A stretch of 64,000 nt of DNA from Halichoerus grypus (GCF_964656455.1 NC_135719.1:4939163-5003162), one strand, 5' to 3'; counted from the first letter of the stretch, positions 21,801 through 34,038 are shown. The notes: generated by a model not told the origin, from the sequence alone. Translations and numbers: made by a program.

Positions 21801-24188
21801 TCATTATAAGTTTCTGTCCCAAGGCTGTTCCCATGAACTTAGAACAAACTGGGGACAAAACCGCAGTCCCTAAATGCATGTACATTTAGGGGAAATGTCC
21901 TTTGTTACAGAAACACAGGTGTAACTGAATTGAGAGCAAAGACGTGGTGGAGATAGATCTGCCAAGGGGACTGGGGCTTCCTGATGTCTTTTAGGGAAGA
22001 AGTCTGTGCCCTTCCGTCCCACACCGAGCCGCACAAAGGCCCGTGTATGCCGAGCCCTCCCTGCCTCCGCAGACCCGCTTTAGAGGCAAACAGGACAGGA
22101 AGTGAAGGACTCTTGACCTTTCTAAGACCACGTTCTGTCATTTCCCATCCAGGGTCCAGCCTGATCTTGCTTCCCTTTTTTCCAAGATATTTTGTGTGCC
22201 TACCAGGTAGAGAGGAGTAAAAAAAATAGAAGTTTTGCAAAGCTTAATGTCAGTTCTTTTCTTAAGTTGAGACTTGGGGGGAGAGAGAACCAGTATCTTC
22301 TACAACCCAAATCCCAGAATTTACTGTCAGCTAGGAAACCACCGTATCCATTCTCCCTTGGATGGCTCGTGTAGCCTCCCCCTGTGAAAACTTGATGAAG
22401 ACAGGTAATGGGATTTCTTGTTCATCACCTTTCCCTAGTTCCTAGCACAGTGATGGTACTTAAGTCCTCAATGTTTGCCCAATAAGTGAAGGAATGGGAT
22501 TAATAATGGGGATTTCACAGCCTCCATGACTTGGTTTAACCATCACTGCTGAGCTTAGAATTCTATGTCCTCCTTGTGTCTAATCTAGTTGATTCTGGAT
22601 AGAGATGATTCCCAACGGCCTCCTTAGGAGGCCACCTGGCTCCTTAGCCAAAGCTGCCACTCCAAGTCTTGGTTGACAGACTGAATGCACAGTTGGCAAA
22701 GGACAGTGGAGAGATGTGTGCACTGGTCAAGCACACAGATCTCGGTTCACCCAAAGATGTGTTCTTTAAAGCCACTGATTTTTACTCCTTGAAGGTCTTG
22801 AACCACTTTCGGCCTAAGGCAGGAGGTGAGTGGGTGGGAAGTGAGGTGTGGGTTTGCTAATAGCCAAGTTCACACTGAAAGGCAGACGCAGGAAAAGAGC
22901 AGGACTCTATTTTATTAGGAAATATTGAGCATCCATTCTATAAGAACCAAGGCCCATTGTGAGCACAGGCTCCATGCACTGGAGGAGGTGGTTTCATATT
23001 TCCCAGAAACACCTTCTCTGTTCTCCTCTTCCTTATAACAAACCCCTTGACCTGCTATCATCCCCTGGTCTTTATGGTTTCAAGGCTCAAGGACCCAAAA
23101 ACAAAGCCCTGGTAGCATCCCGGGATCAAGAATGACACCTATAGGACAACTCCTGATTCAAGCCCAAATCTGTCCAGAGGACAGAGGATATGTCCTCAAA
23201 ATCAACACTTCCTTAAAAATATGAACGTATACAAAAGCTACCAGACAGAACCCTAGCCCTGCACCTATAAAATAAAAACGAGAAGAACAGGGGAATGACA
23301 AGTGCATAGAGAGATGATTTAGGGGCTAGTATCTGTGGGGGTGAAGACACAAGCCCACCCTGAAGGGTGCAGGGCTCTTTCACCCTCGAAGAGACAACCC
23401 ACCATCCACCAGGGGTAGGCGGCTGGGGTCCCCGATTTCCCACTCAAAAAACAAAACCCCACAAAAACGAGTGCATTCCCCTGGCGGCCGACTTACCACA
23501 GGAGGATAAGTAAAGACACAAGCAAACGTGTCCATATCCTCAGTTTCTACCCTCCCTGGCGGGCCCTGTTCGGCTCTTATCAATGGAAAGGCTCTGGGGA
23601 CAGTGGTTCCAGGCCACAGTCCCTCGGGTCTCGGAGTCCCTGACACCTTCCACAGATAGAAAAGGGCTTTACCTTCCTGTGGATGACTCAGAGTTGGCAA
23701 AGCCCATCCACCTTGACCTGAAATCAAAGCCCAGGACACAAGGCCAGGGAGAGCGGCTTCTGACCTGACACCCTGGCACACCGGCAGCTCCGGGCGAAGG
23801 CACCTTAACCCGACCAAGGGGCAGCAGAACCACCAGCCCGCACCTGTCGCTTTCCAGTATTTCTGAGGCCTCGGCCCGGGCTGTGGGCCACGCTGTCTTC
23901 CGTCCCCCACGAGAAACACTCCCCCCGTGCTACCAAAGAGGAAACTGAGGCCCGGAGGACCAGGAGAGCGGAAGGCCATGGCGTGTCATGCAATGAAACG
24001 GAGAGAGACCCAGCTCTGCGACCTTCCGTCCCCCGCCCCCCGCCCCGTGCCGGGGGGCGTGAGTCTGCTCACCGGGACGGCAGCGGATGATGGAACCCGG
24101 GATGAGCGCGGGTGAGGTTCGGGCCCAAGTCCCCAAGACCCCCCCCCGCCCGGGAAGAACGGCTCTCCGGAAGGGGCGTCACCGTGGC
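21801..24188. other. ZSCAN2 3' flank and probable 3' UTR
   Basis: Single-copy-looking. The part from 24188 down to about 22890 is the likely 3' UTR. At 22430-22495 an L2/MIR-like end (CCTAGCACAGTGATGGTACT) is visible. No other gene seen. Confidence 0.45.
22911..22916 (-). terminator. ZSCAN2: Candidate poly(A) signal for ZSCAN2
   Basis: AATAAA on the minus strand, about 1.27 kb after the ZSCAN2 stop codon, in sequence not recognisably part of a SINE tail. It would give a 3' UTR of about 1.3 kb. It was chosen because I saw no closer minus-strand AATAAA in a quick reading. Confidence 0.4.
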
Positions 24189-25630
24189 TCAGTCCGCTTT
24201 GTCTTTGGCGTGCGTTCTCTGGTGGGTGATGAAGTTGGAGCTGTTGCTGAAGCCCTTGCCGCACTCGGGGCACTTGTAGGGCCTCTCCCCGGTGTGGATG
24301 CGCTGGTGCACGATGAGCACGGAGTTCCAGCTGAAGCCCTTGCCGCACTCGGGGCAGCGGTAGGGCTTGTCGCCCAGGTGCGCGCGCTGGTGCATGACGA
24401 GGATGGAGCCGCGGCTGAAGCTCTTGCCGCACAGCAGGCACTGGAAGGGCCTCTCGCCCGTGTGCGTGCGCCGGTGCGCGGCGAGCTGCGAGCGCTGCCC
24501 GAAGGCCTTGCCGCACTCGGCGCACTTGTGCGGCTTCTCGCCCGTGTGCACTCGCTGGTGCTTGAGCAGGTTGGAGCTCCAGCTGAAGCTCTCGCCGCAC
24601 GTCAGGCACTCGTAGGGCTTCTCGCCCGTGTGCGCGCCCTGGTGCGCGATGAGGCTGGAGCTCTGGCTGAAGCTCCGGCCGCACTCGCCGCACTTGTAGG
24701 GCTTCTCCAGCAGGTGCGTGCGCCGGTGCGTGGCCAGGTTGGAGCTGCGGCTGAAGCTCTTGCCGCACTCGGCGCACTGGTAGGGCTTCTCGCCCGTGTG
24801 CGTGCGCCGGTGCGTGATGAGCGCCGAGCTCTGGCTGAAGCTCTGGCCGCACTCGGCGCAGCGGTAGGGCTTCTCGCCCGTGTGGATCCGCTGGTGGCGG
24901 ATCAGGTTGGAGTTGTAGCTGAAGCTCTCCCCGCACTCCTTGCACTCGTACGGCTTCTCGCCCGTGTGGATGCCCTGGTGCGTGTTAAGGCTGGACCGGT
25001 TGCCGAAGCTCTTCCCACACTCGGGGCACGAGTAGGGCTTCTCGCCCGTGTGGGTCCGCTGGTGGGCAATGAGATTGGGGCTCCTGCTGAAGCTCTTGCC
25101 GCACTCGGCGCACTGGAAGGGCTTTTCTCCCGTGTGGATCCTCTGGTGGGTGATGAGGTTCGCGCTCCGGCTAAAGCTTTTCCCACAGTCTCGGCATTTG
25201 TAAGGTTTCTCCCCCGTGTGGGTGGTTTGGTGTCTGCTGAAGTTGGAACCATCGCTAAAGCTTTTCCCGCATTCGTTGCATTTGTAGTACTTCTCTCCCG
25301 TGTGGGTCCGCTCGTGGGTGATCAGGTGGGATTTCCGGCTGAAGGTTTTCCCACACTGGGGACACTCGTAGGGCTTCTCACCCAGGTAGGTGCCCTGAAG
25401 GCCGATGAGCTGCCCTACTTCCCTGCCCTGGGAGGGCACCTCCCTGTGGTCCCCACGCGGGGCGTTCCCCTGGGGCCCCCTGGAGCCACAGTCTCTCTCA
25501 GAGTCACTTTCCCAGTCGGACTGCGGAATGCCTTCCCCTTCGGGCATTTCTGAGAACATCTCATGTGATTCGACATCCTCAAATAGGTCCTGATTAGAGT
25601 TCTCCCCATTGTCGCTCTGGATCTCGAAAT
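24189..25630 (-). CDS. ZSCAN2: ZSCAN2 terminal exon: linker and 14 C2H2 zinc fingers
   Basis: Last coding exon of a nuclear SCAN zinc-finger protein, expected to bind DNA and regulate transcription. A clean acceptor (TTTCAG) precedes position 25630; the frame enters with two bases of a split codon giving DFEIQ, the family's usual start for this exon. An acidic linker of about 85 residues ends in [15 protein letters not shown]. Fourteen tandem C2H2 fingers follow, each C-X2-C-X12-H-X3-H and all with complete zinc ligands, mostly joined by TGEKP-type linkers; fingers 8, 12 and 14 have divergent linkers (LLEK, LGDK, AKDK). Helix residues -1,2,3,6 run RSHT, DSNR, RANT, RPNA, NSST, YSNR, QSAT, RSNT, QSSA, WSNK, QSQA, RSIM, WSVV, NSNT. 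The stop is TGA at 24189-24191. Joined to the SCAN exon the frame is 615 codons with stop, equal to the 614 residues I recall for human ZSCAN2. Third-position GC rises sharply over roughly the last nine fingers. No break seen. Confidence 0.95.
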
Positions 25631-26356
25631 CTGAAACAGTGAAGAAAGACATACGATTTATACTCTGTTTCCTATAACGATGAGAGAAGGAAAGGAAACC
25701 CAAGTGAAATATTTAAAAAATTAAACTTCTTATGAAAATAAAGAGGCTAAAGGATCCTCAAAACTTTTAAAAACCAGGTTGATTTCCTTCTTCGTGATTA
25801 TCTAGCTGTCAGACCTCATACCCACGTGGTGATCACCGAGAATTTCTAAGTCTTAAAGATCTGGGTTCTAGGTCTGTACCTGTTTCTCCACTGGGAAGTG
25901 AAGTCAGGTGGGAATCTGAAAATCCTAATCAACAGAAAGCAACAGGGTACACAGTGACCCCCAATACTCACCATGGTGCCGGATGCATAACAGGTGCTCA
26001 ATTAAATTTGGAGAATGAGTGAATGGGTTTTTCAGTGGTACCACAGAAATTTCCCTAAAGCTTCATCTCCCTTCAAAAAGAGTTTATGTAATAATCTCAT
26101 ACATTACACTATATTCTGTGTTTATAATCTTATTAGATTATAATAAGAAAGTAAGACACAGACAAGGTGACGGGGCCCCTGCCACAAGAACTCTAGGTGT
26201 CTATACAGATGCCTGGAAATAAGTGGGTGGTTAGAAAAGCCCTAAAATGTGTCTGCAGTAGGAGCTTACAGATGGACCTCCCATCGGTAATACAAAATAT
26301 CTACCATCCAGAAACTTGTTAAACTCTGCTGCCCAACACTTATCAAACATTCAGGT
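25631..26356. other. ZSCAN2 intron, 3' part
   Basis: No exon signal found. 25960-26030 resembles an L2/MIR 3' end (CATAACAGGTGCTCAATTAA). Confidence 0.4.
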
Positions 26357-26373
26357 GAAAGAAATCAGGAGGG

Positions 26374-26590
26374 GGCACCCGCGTGGCTCAGTCGGTTAAG
26401 CATCTGCGTTCAGCTAGGATCATGATCCCAGGGTCCTGGGACTGAGTCCCTCACTGGGCTCCCTGCTCAGCAGGGAGTCCGCTTCTCCCTCTGCCTCGCC
26501 CTCTGTCCCTCCCCACGCTTGTGCTTTCTTGCGCGCTCTCTCTCTCACACAAATAAATAGAATCTTTAAAAAAAAAAAGAAGAAGAAGAA
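26374..26590 (+). mobile_element. Can-SINE in ZSCAN2 intron, 17-bp TSD
   Basis: TSD GAAAGAAATCAGGAGGG at 26357-26373 and 26591-26607, exact; tail expanded to (AAG)n. Confidence 0.96.
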
Positions 26591-26607
26591 GAAAGAAATC
26601 AGGAGGG

Positions 26608-27853
26608 CAGACTGCCGACAACATATGCATCCCCTTCCTTCACTGACAGACTCTGAAATCTATCCCAGGATTGAGCAGGAGAGCCGTGAGCCTGGATTGC
26701 ACTGTTTTGATCCCCAAAGAACCGAGCTGTGTGTTGACTTAATAGCTCTGGCCGACAGTCAAACAGTCTGAGAAGTGTCATCGAAATTAATGGCCGTCAG
26801 GAACGTTAACACTGCCAGGAAGTTGTTGGCGACACTGTTTATGCCACACAATGTCCTCTTGATAAACGAGAAGGAACTTTTCCGCTAACTGAAATTCCCA
26901 AGAGCACCACTGTTCTGAGTAACTGATGTGTGTCTGCCTCATGGCTCTGGTTGTGGCTCCCCGCCCCCCCCCCCACCTTGCCTGCTTGGAAGCTTGGAGC
27001 CAAACGCTCAGAGGGAGAATACTGGATGTTTGTACAGCCCGCAACCTGTGTTCTTTCATTTTTCCCTCCCATTATTTCCTTTTTTGCTATAATTTCCTTG
27101 TGCCCCCTTCCTTCCTTCCTCTCTGCCTCCTTCCTTCTTTGGCTAATCTTCCCTGTATTGTTCCAATTTTAGTATATGTGTTGCCAAAGCGAGCACCCTT
27201 ATGCTCTGCTTCTGTAAGTTGTCTTCAATTCTTTTTTGGAATTCTGTAGGGTGTACAGAAATAAATCAACGATTTACCGATCAGGATGACAGCCTGATTA
27301 TTCCTAACACCTAACATCAGACCTCCAGAGAAAGCAGATCCATCCAGAACAAGGAAGACAATTAGTTAAATAATTACACAGGGTCCTAGTAACATTCCCA
27401 CTACTGAAGCTAAGAAATAGTTTATTTAAAGTTAGATGGTCGATTCAGTGATTATTAGTTTCTGTAGGTGAAGGTGAATTTCCATAGGTGCACAGAATTT
27501 CCATAGGTGCACACGCCCTCAGGCAGAACCTGGTTCTAGTTATGCTGTCAGTCCATAGAGGATTGTATTTAAATGTACAAGTAGGCTTGTGATTCTACTT
27601 CATGCTCACTAGCACATACGCTGCTGGTGCTCTGTGGCTCCTGGCGTCCAGGGGACAGATACGGGCCTGAGGGGCACAGCGCATGCGCCCACACAGCCAG
27701 GACCAGGAGCTCTGCACTTCTGCAACTTCCTGCAACAGGGTTTTGTAAGTTTCTAGCACAGAGGTCTGCTCTCACCACTCTTCTACAGGGTCCTCCAGGC
27801 AGAGGCCCTGATTTATTTTCTGCAAGCGAATGCTACCAAAAACATTTTTTAAA
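26608..27853. other. ZSCAN2 intron, single-copy-looking
   Basis: Includes a C run near 26964 and CT-rich sequence at 27060-27140. No exon recognised. Two near-identical copies of TTTCCATAGGTGCACA lie at about 27479 and 27499. Confidence 0.4.
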
Positions 27854-27864
27854 AAATGACTTTA

Positions 27865-28067
27865 GGGGTGCCTGGGTGGCTCAGTTGGTTAAGCGACTGC
27901 CTTCGGCTCAGGTCATGATCCCGGGGTCCTGGGATCGAGCCCCGCATTGGGCTCCCTGCTCAGCCAGAAGCCTGCTTCTCTCTCTCCCACTCCCCCTACT
28001 TGTATTCCCCCTCACGCTGTCTCTCTCTCTCTATTAAATAAATAAAATCTTTAATAAATAAATAAAT
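27865..28067 (+). mobile_element. Can-SINE, first at a re-used target
   Basis: TSD AAATGACTTTA at 27854-27864 and 28068-28078. Confidence 0.95.
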
Positions 28068-28081
28068 AAATGACTTTAGTA

Positions 28082-28285
28082 GGGGCACCTGGGTGGCTCT
28101 GTCGGTTGAGCGTCTGACTCTTGGTTTTGGCTCAGGTCTGATCTCAGAGTCGTGAGATGGAGCTCCACGTCATCATCGGGCTCTGTGCTCAGTGGGGAGT
28201 CTGCTTCAGTTTCTCTCTTTCTCTCCCTCTGCCCCTCCCCCCGCTTGCTCCTCTCTCTCTCTCAAATAAATAGATTGTTTTTTAA
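28082..28285 (+). mobile_element. Can-SINE, second at the same target
   Basis: TSD AAATGACTTTAGTA at 28068-28081 and 28286-28299, overlapping the TSD of the preceding SINE; head is of an older type (GCGTCTGACTCTTGGTTTTG). Confidence 0.95.
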
Positions 28286-28550
28286 AAATGACTTTAGTAA
28301 TTGTTCTCTTCTGAACAGGGACATTAGCTGATAAGGTTTTCCACGGCCTTAAAGTCAGAAGAACTGGTTGGTATGTTCTGGAATGAGCTCAAAAGCAACA
28401 GGGAAAACCCAACAAAAACTCAAACTCCATTTGCAGTGAGATTAGGAGGAAGATTAATTTGCAGACACCAAAATACATATAAGGGCTTCCAAAAACAGCA
28501 GAGACAGGGCAGAGGCCAATGAGGCAGGAAGTGAACAAGCATGGAAAGCA

Positions 28551-28585
28551 GTGTGTGCGTGTGTGTGTGTGTGTGTATGTGTGGC
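28551..28585 (+). repeat. (GT)n microsatellite
   Basis: GT dinucleotide run with one GTGC and one GTAT interruption. Confidence 0.95.
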
Positions 28586-28631
28586 TGGGGAAGGAACTGG
28601 GGGGCAGCTGATCTCAAAAAGCTCAGGCAGA

Positions 28632-28777
28632 GGGGGCTCATGGGTGGCTCAGTCAGTTGAGCATCCGACTCTTGATCTTAGCTCGTCTTGATCTCAGGGT
28701 CATACGTTCAAGCCCCCCCACTGGGCTCCACACTGGGCATGGAGCTTACTTAATTAAAAAAAAAAAAAAGGATATAA
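28632..28777 (+). mobile_element. Short Can-SINE, 16-bp TSD
   Basis: TSD AAAAAGCTCAGGCAGA at 28616-28631 and 28778-28793, exact. Confidence 0.95.
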
Positions 28778-29045
28778 AAAAAGCTCAGGCAGAAAATCAC
28801 TTCCTAAAGGTAAGGACTCCCCCTCAAGAGCAACAGTGCATTTGGGGTGAGCAGGGCTGGCTTCTTTGGTTCAGAGAAGCGCAGGAGGTGAAGCTACAAC
28901 CAGAATCACCCAGATGACCTCTATACGCAGGAAGCTTTCTGTTTCTGTAGAGCAGAAAGGAGAGAGCCTTTGACCCTCACACATTAATCATGGCAATTAT
29001 GACTGAGAAAGTGACATTTTTCATGCATTAAAAAAATAAATAAAC

Positions 29046-29247
29046 GAGGGTCTCCTGTGTGGCTCAGTCAGTTAAGCCCCTGACTTTTGGCTGCAGCTCG
29101 GGTCATAATCTCAGGGTTGTGAGATCGAGCCCTGCCTCAGGCTCCCAACTCAGCCAGGAGTCTGCTTGAGGATTCCCTCCTTCTCCCTCTGCCCCCCTCC
29201 TCCCTGTGTGCACTCTCTTTCTCTAAAAAAAAAAGGAGAAAAAAAAA
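29046..29247 (+). mobile_element. Can-SINE
   Basis: Older head (GGGTCTCCTGTGTGGCTCAG), CT-rich body, A-rich end. Confidence 0.88.
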
Positions 29248-29249
29248 GT

Positions 29250-30240
29250 TAGACGAAGCAACCACCTCCAGGAAGGAAGACCACATGGTAGAAGTTGGAA
29301 GAGACAGTGAGACAGCAGGAAGAGATGAAGTGGGAGCTGGCAGGACGTGGGAAGGCAGAGGAAATCCAGAGACCCGAGCGCAGGAGGAGGAGTGCAAAGG
29401 AGAACAGGCACACTGGCAAGGAGAAAGGGAAAAGGGGGGCCAAAATGAGAAGAGCCGTGAAAGGAAGAGGAATGAGGAGGACAAAGGGATTAACGAGAAG
29501 GACGAAAAGAGAAGTTAGACAAAATGAGAGTCCACAAACACACATCACTGGAGTTCTCAAACAGGGAAACCAGACCCAAGGAACAGAAGAAACGCTGAAG
29601 GTAGAAAGCTCCAACGACCCTGGGAAGGTGCACTGTGTTAGGAAGACTAACCCACAGTGGCTAGCGATGAGACGGGACAGCAAGCAAAAGGCTCGAATCA
29701 CTCAAGTGGGGTAAGAGAACCACCTGGGCTCAGACTTCTCTACGGTGACATTCATGCCTGCAGACACGAGGCACACAAGGAAAGAAAGGGGATGCCCAGG
29801 ATTTTGTGTTCAACAAAACCGTCCTTCAAGTATCACATTGGCAGGCAAACAGCTTTGAATACGCACGAATTCGCAGAATATGGTTCCTATGAGCCCCTCT
29901 TGGGGAAACTACTAGGAGGTGAGCTTCGGTCAACCAAGAGATCAAGGGAACTCTGAGCAAACGGGCTGGGGATGAGCGCCGGATACAGCAGACTTCAGAA
30001 CCAAGTCTCCAACGACTGTGGCCATTACAATGAGAAGAGAATGTAGAGGCTACCCAGCAACGTAGAAATGACACTCCAGCCAAAACTGGGGTTGAGAGAA
30101 GGCAGGACAGAGGATATGTTCATTGACTGCCTCATCTGGATTACCCCCCTAACCTGGGAGTTCAAAGCGTATCATTTAAAATTGGCAAATCATGCACCCG
30201 AAGTGTACGCAAGTGTCTTTACCAGTGCAAAAATCAACCT
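29250..30240. other. ZSCAN2 intron, purine-rich then single-copy
   Basis: 29270-29520 is strongly GA-rich on the plus strand and stays open in more than one frame for that reason. No exon recognised. Confidence 0.4.
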
Positions 30241-30242
30241 TA

Positions 30243-30338
30243 AGGAGCTCCTGGCTGGCTCAGGTGGTGGAGCATGCGACTCTTGACCTCGGGGTCATGA
30301 GTTTGCACTCCATGTTGGGTGTAGAGACAACTAAAAAA
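30243..30338 (+). mobile_element. Short tRNA-SINE
   Basis: GAGCTCCTGGCTGGCTCAGG head, GTGTAGAGACAACTAAAAAA end. Confidence 0.85.
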
Positions 30339-30439
30339 ACAAAACCAAACAGACAAAAGAAACTTAAAACATTAAGACAGGATTACTGACTGAGACCGGG
30401 GGTGGGGAGGAGAGGGACTATCTTTGTCAGATGTTCAAA

Positions 30440-30860
30440 CATGCTACAAGATCTCAAGAATGAAAACATTAACAGACAGTAGACCAGGGAAACAACACAA
30501 ACACTCTAGAAACAGACTCAGTAGACATGTGAATTCGGAACTGAACACAGGTGGCACATGGATAAACAGATGAGCGGAACAGAAACAAGAATCTAACGAC
30601 GCTAGGACTTGAACGTCTGACAAGGGCAGCCTCTCAAATCCAGAGAGAAAAGGCTCAACATTCAATTGACATTCAATAAATGATGCCGGACCGACTGGTG
30701 AGGCCAAATGGAAAAAATCTGAGGTTGGATCCTATACTGGGAAAAATCCCAAAGTGATCAAAGATTTAAATGTAAACAAAAACAGTATCCAACATTAGAC
30801 AAAAATATAAGAATTCTCTTATAATCGGAAAGCCTTTCAATGTGATAATTTGTGTTGACT
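30440..30860 (+). mobile_element. LINE-1 ORF2 3' fragment
   Basis: Matches the pattern of the L1 ORF2 end: GACATTCAATAAATGATGCC, CAAATGGAAAAAATCTGAGG, CCAAAGTGATCAAAGATTTA. Interrupted by indels. Confidence 0.65.
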
Positions 30861-30964
30861 ATCTTCCACCACCTCACTGCAGAGAAGAATCCAGACCCAA
30901 TGACCCCCCTGCCCCAACAGCAGCTTAAGGAGCAGCCGTACCCTCCTTTACCAGACCAAGAGGC

Positions 30965-31074
30965 AAGACTACGTTGAGCTCCATGCTCAGCATAGAGTCT
31001 GCTTGAGATCCTCTCTCCCTCTGTCCCTCCTGCTCTTTCTCTCTCAAATAAGTAAATCTTAAAAAAAAAAAAAA
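30965..31074 (+). mobile_element. Can-SINE 3' part
   Basis: Only the second half (GAGTCTGCTTGAGATCCTC, CT-rich, A tail) is present. Confidence 0.8.
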
Positions 31075-31112
31075 GCATCCCTGATATAGATTTAAAAGAA
31101 TATATGATTCTT

Positions 31113-31310
31113 GGGGCGCCTGGATGGCTCAGTTGGGTGGGTGTCTGACTCTTGGCTTTGGCTCAGGTCATGATCTCAGGGTCTTGGGATCAAGCCCCAC
31201 TTGGGCTCCACACTCAGTGTGGAGTCTGCTTGAGATTCTGGCTCTCCCTCTGACCCTCCCCACTTTTGACGTGCTCTCTCTCTCAAAATAAATGAATAAA
31301 TCTTAAAATA
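31113..31310 (+). mobile_element. Can-SINE splitting a LINE-1 3' end
   Basis: Older subtype, ends CAAAATAAATGAATAAATCTT; inserted between L1 fragments. Confidence 0.9.
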
Positions 31311-31970
31311 TACATACAGGATTCTCCCCTTGTGCACTGCTGGTAGGAATGCAAAATGGTGCAGCCACTGTGGAAAACAGTATGGTGGCTCCTCAAAAAA
31401 TTAAACGTAGAATTACCATATGATCTAATAATTCCACATCTGGGTCTACATCCAAAAGAACTGAAAGCAGGGACTCAAACAGGTATTTGTACATCCATGT
31501 TCCTGCATTACTTGTAATAACCAAATGTTGAAAACCCAAAGGTCTATCAGTGAACAAATGGAATATTATTCAGCCTTAAAAAGGAATGAAATTCTGACCT
31601 ATGCTTCAACATGGAGGAACCTTGAGGACATTATGCTAAGTGAAAGAATAAGCCAGCCACAAAAGGATAAATATTGTACGATTCCTCTGTATGAGGTACC
31701 GAGAGGAGTCAAATTTATCATAGTGACAAGAATTAGAACGGTGGGTGCCAGGGGTTATGGGGAAGGGAGGGAGGAATGGGGAGTTGTTTACTGGGCACAG
31801 AGTTTCAGTTTGAGGAAAGGAAACAGTGCTGAAGATGGATGGTGGTGATGGTTGTACAACAGTACGAATATATTTAATGTCCGTGAACTGTACACAGAAA
31901 AATGATTAAAATGAAAAAAATGGTTAAAATGATAAATTTTATGTCATGTAAATTTTATCACACTCAAAAG
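31311..31970 (+). mobile_element. L1M 3' end
   Basis: In order: GCACTGCTGGTAGGAATGCA, CTCAAAAAATTAAACGTAGA, AATATTATTCAGCCTTAAAA, GATGGTGGTGATGGTTGTAC. The best preserved such copy in the window. Confidence 0.88.
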
Positions 31971-32295
31971 AGAATATATGGCTCATAATTGTAGGTACTC
32001 TATCAAATTTAAAATAGGTGACACTACTTACTAATTCTGAAATTAGTTTTAGAAGATTTAATAAATGCTCAGAAAGGCAGAGAATTCTCAGAAACACTCT
32101 TATTAAATTTCTGATGGTCCAGTAGGCAAAAGAATTAATGAGTACTTCCCTGATCAATCGTTAAGCTGGAACATATGGTTTCATAAAGTTATAATTTACT
32201 TTTCTTCATTTCTAAATTGCCCATTCATATCTTTTATTTTTCATTCCACTGCACTGACTTTTCTTAGGGATTACAGAAGCTCTTACAGATCAAGG

Positions 32296-32726
32296 TTTTT
32301 TTGTTTTGTTGTTTAAGATTTACTTATTTAGGGGCACCTGGGTGGCTCAGTTGTTAAGCATCTGCCTTCAGCTCAGGTCATGATCCCAGGGTCCTGGGAA
32401 TGAGCCCCACATCGGGCTCCCCGCTCAGCGGGAAGCCTGCTTCTCCCTCTCCCACTCCCCCTGCCTGTGCTCCCTCTCTCTCTGTGTCTCTCTCTGTCAA
32501 ATAAATAAATAGAATCTTTAAAAAAAAAAAAGATTTACTTATTTTAGAGAGAAAGAGAGAGTGTGCAAGTGGGGGGGGGGGGGCAGAGGGAGGGTGGGGA
32601 GGGGAAGCAGACTCCCAGGTGAGCAGGGAGCCTGACACCGGGGACTCCATCCCAGGACCTAGAGATCAGGACCTGAGCCGAAGCCAAGAGCCAGGCGCTT
32701 CACCGGCTGAGCCACCCAGGCGCCCC
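32296..32726 (-). mobile_element. Host Can-SINE (minus) split by a younger SINE
   Basis: TSD CAGATCAAGG at 32286-32295 and 32727-32736. A plus-strand SINE sits in its T-rich start. Confidence 0.92.
32331..32529 (+). mobile_element. Guest Can-SINE nested in the minus SINE
   Basis: TSD AAGATTTACTTATTT on both sides (from 32315 and from about 32530), itself host SINE sequence. Confidence 0.92.
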
Positions 32727-32749
32727 CAGATCAAGGGTTTTTGACTCTT

Positions 32750-33100
32750 ATCTGCTGTACTGCACACTTTGTTGCCAATATTCCCTTCCGGTTGGTGTAC
32801 TGTCTTTTAACTTTGTTCATGGTACCTTTTTTATACAAAGGACTTCTCTGTTTTCCTGAGTCCAAGCCAGCTTTGAAGATTGCTGTCTTGCTTAAGAAGT
32901 CCTTCACCACAAGATTATAAAAATATTCTCCTACATGTTATTCCAGGTCTTTTAGAGTCGAGATCTATAATCCATCTGAAATTTATTTTTGTGTCACTTG
33001 TGAGGCAGAGATCTATTTCTGTGTAAGTTAAGAAGTAAGGATCGAATGTTAGTTTTTTCAAAATGGTGAGACCACTGTCCAAACGCCATTCACTGTTGGA
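32750..33100 (-). mobile_element. Antisense L1M fragment
   Basis: TTGCCAATATTCCCTTCC, AATCCATCTGAAATTTATTT, CAAACGCCATTCACTGTTG: reverse of an old L1 end. Confidence 0.6.
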
Positions 33101-34035
33101 CTGCTTTAGGCCCTCTTCCTTCCCTCCTCGGTTAGTGAGCAGAAGCCACGGTCGAGGCTGAGGCTAAAGCAGCGGTTGGATTTTCCCCTCCCGGACACAG
33201 GCTCTAGACACATCCCCACTGCTGTTCACAGGGCCGTGCATGTCCCCCTGGCCGGCCAGACACCTCCTCTCCCTCTCACACTGGAAAGCCTATCACGATG
33301 AGTGTGAGGAAAACCGGCATCAGTAGGGAGACAAACCTGAATTTGCTGTAATTGTTGTAGAAAAATGAACTAAACAGCCACACACTTTGGCACTTCAGTA
33401 TGGGTTAGACTCCAAATTCTGGTGACGCCCACCAGACTGTGACACACCACTGTGTCTCAAGGCCACGGCCAGAGCCGGCGGTCTAAAGTGCAGGCGTGAG
33501 TCTCCCACGGCCTCCTCCCGAGCCGGGCTCTCCCCATCGTAGGGCTGCCCCGGCAAGCCCGGCACCAGCCTGCTGGAGCACCGCGCCCCCTGCACGCTGG
33601 CTGCCTAAGAGATTAACCACTGATAACGGCAGTGAGCTCCGCTGTCAGTTTAAATGAATGACTGCCAGACATCTGACAGTTAGAACGTTTACATCCCTCT
33701 CAGGGCTCTGTATGGTCTACGCTGCCAATATTTCAGTGACTTAAAGGTGACTTTTGTTTTGAAACTGAGAATCGTAGCTTTAAAAAGACAAACACCTTTC
33801 CAACCCTCCAACATTCTCCATTCCCTGTCTTGTTATGAAAAATGAAAGCATTTGCTCGTTGTTGGCATGAAGGGAGCATTTTGCTAGGGCAGCAAACTCA
33901 GACTAGGTAACCTGTTGCCTGTGCTCACCCAGAGCCAGGTGACGCTACAGATGCCTAGAGAGGGCAGCTTGACTCGGGCTCAGATGGTGGACGAGAGCAG
34001 GTATGAAGTGGACAATCTCCACTCCTCCCTAGACT
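33101..34035. other. ZSCAN2 intron, nothing recognised
   Basis: Moderately GC-rich single-copy-looking DNA. No exon or repeat I can support. Confidence 0.35.
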
Positions 34036-34038
34036 AGA

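Noticed and set aside
23986..24945. 319-residue minus-strand frame rich in Leu-Gln and Arg-Pro
   Set aside because: Shifted frame of the same finger array; stops are rare there because third positions are G or C.
24087..25553. 488-residue plus-strand frame across the ZSCAN2 finger exon with a 28-residue period ([15 protein letters not shown] repeats)
   Set aside because: It is the antisense of tandem C2H2 fingers in GC-rich code; the period simply mirrors the fingers.
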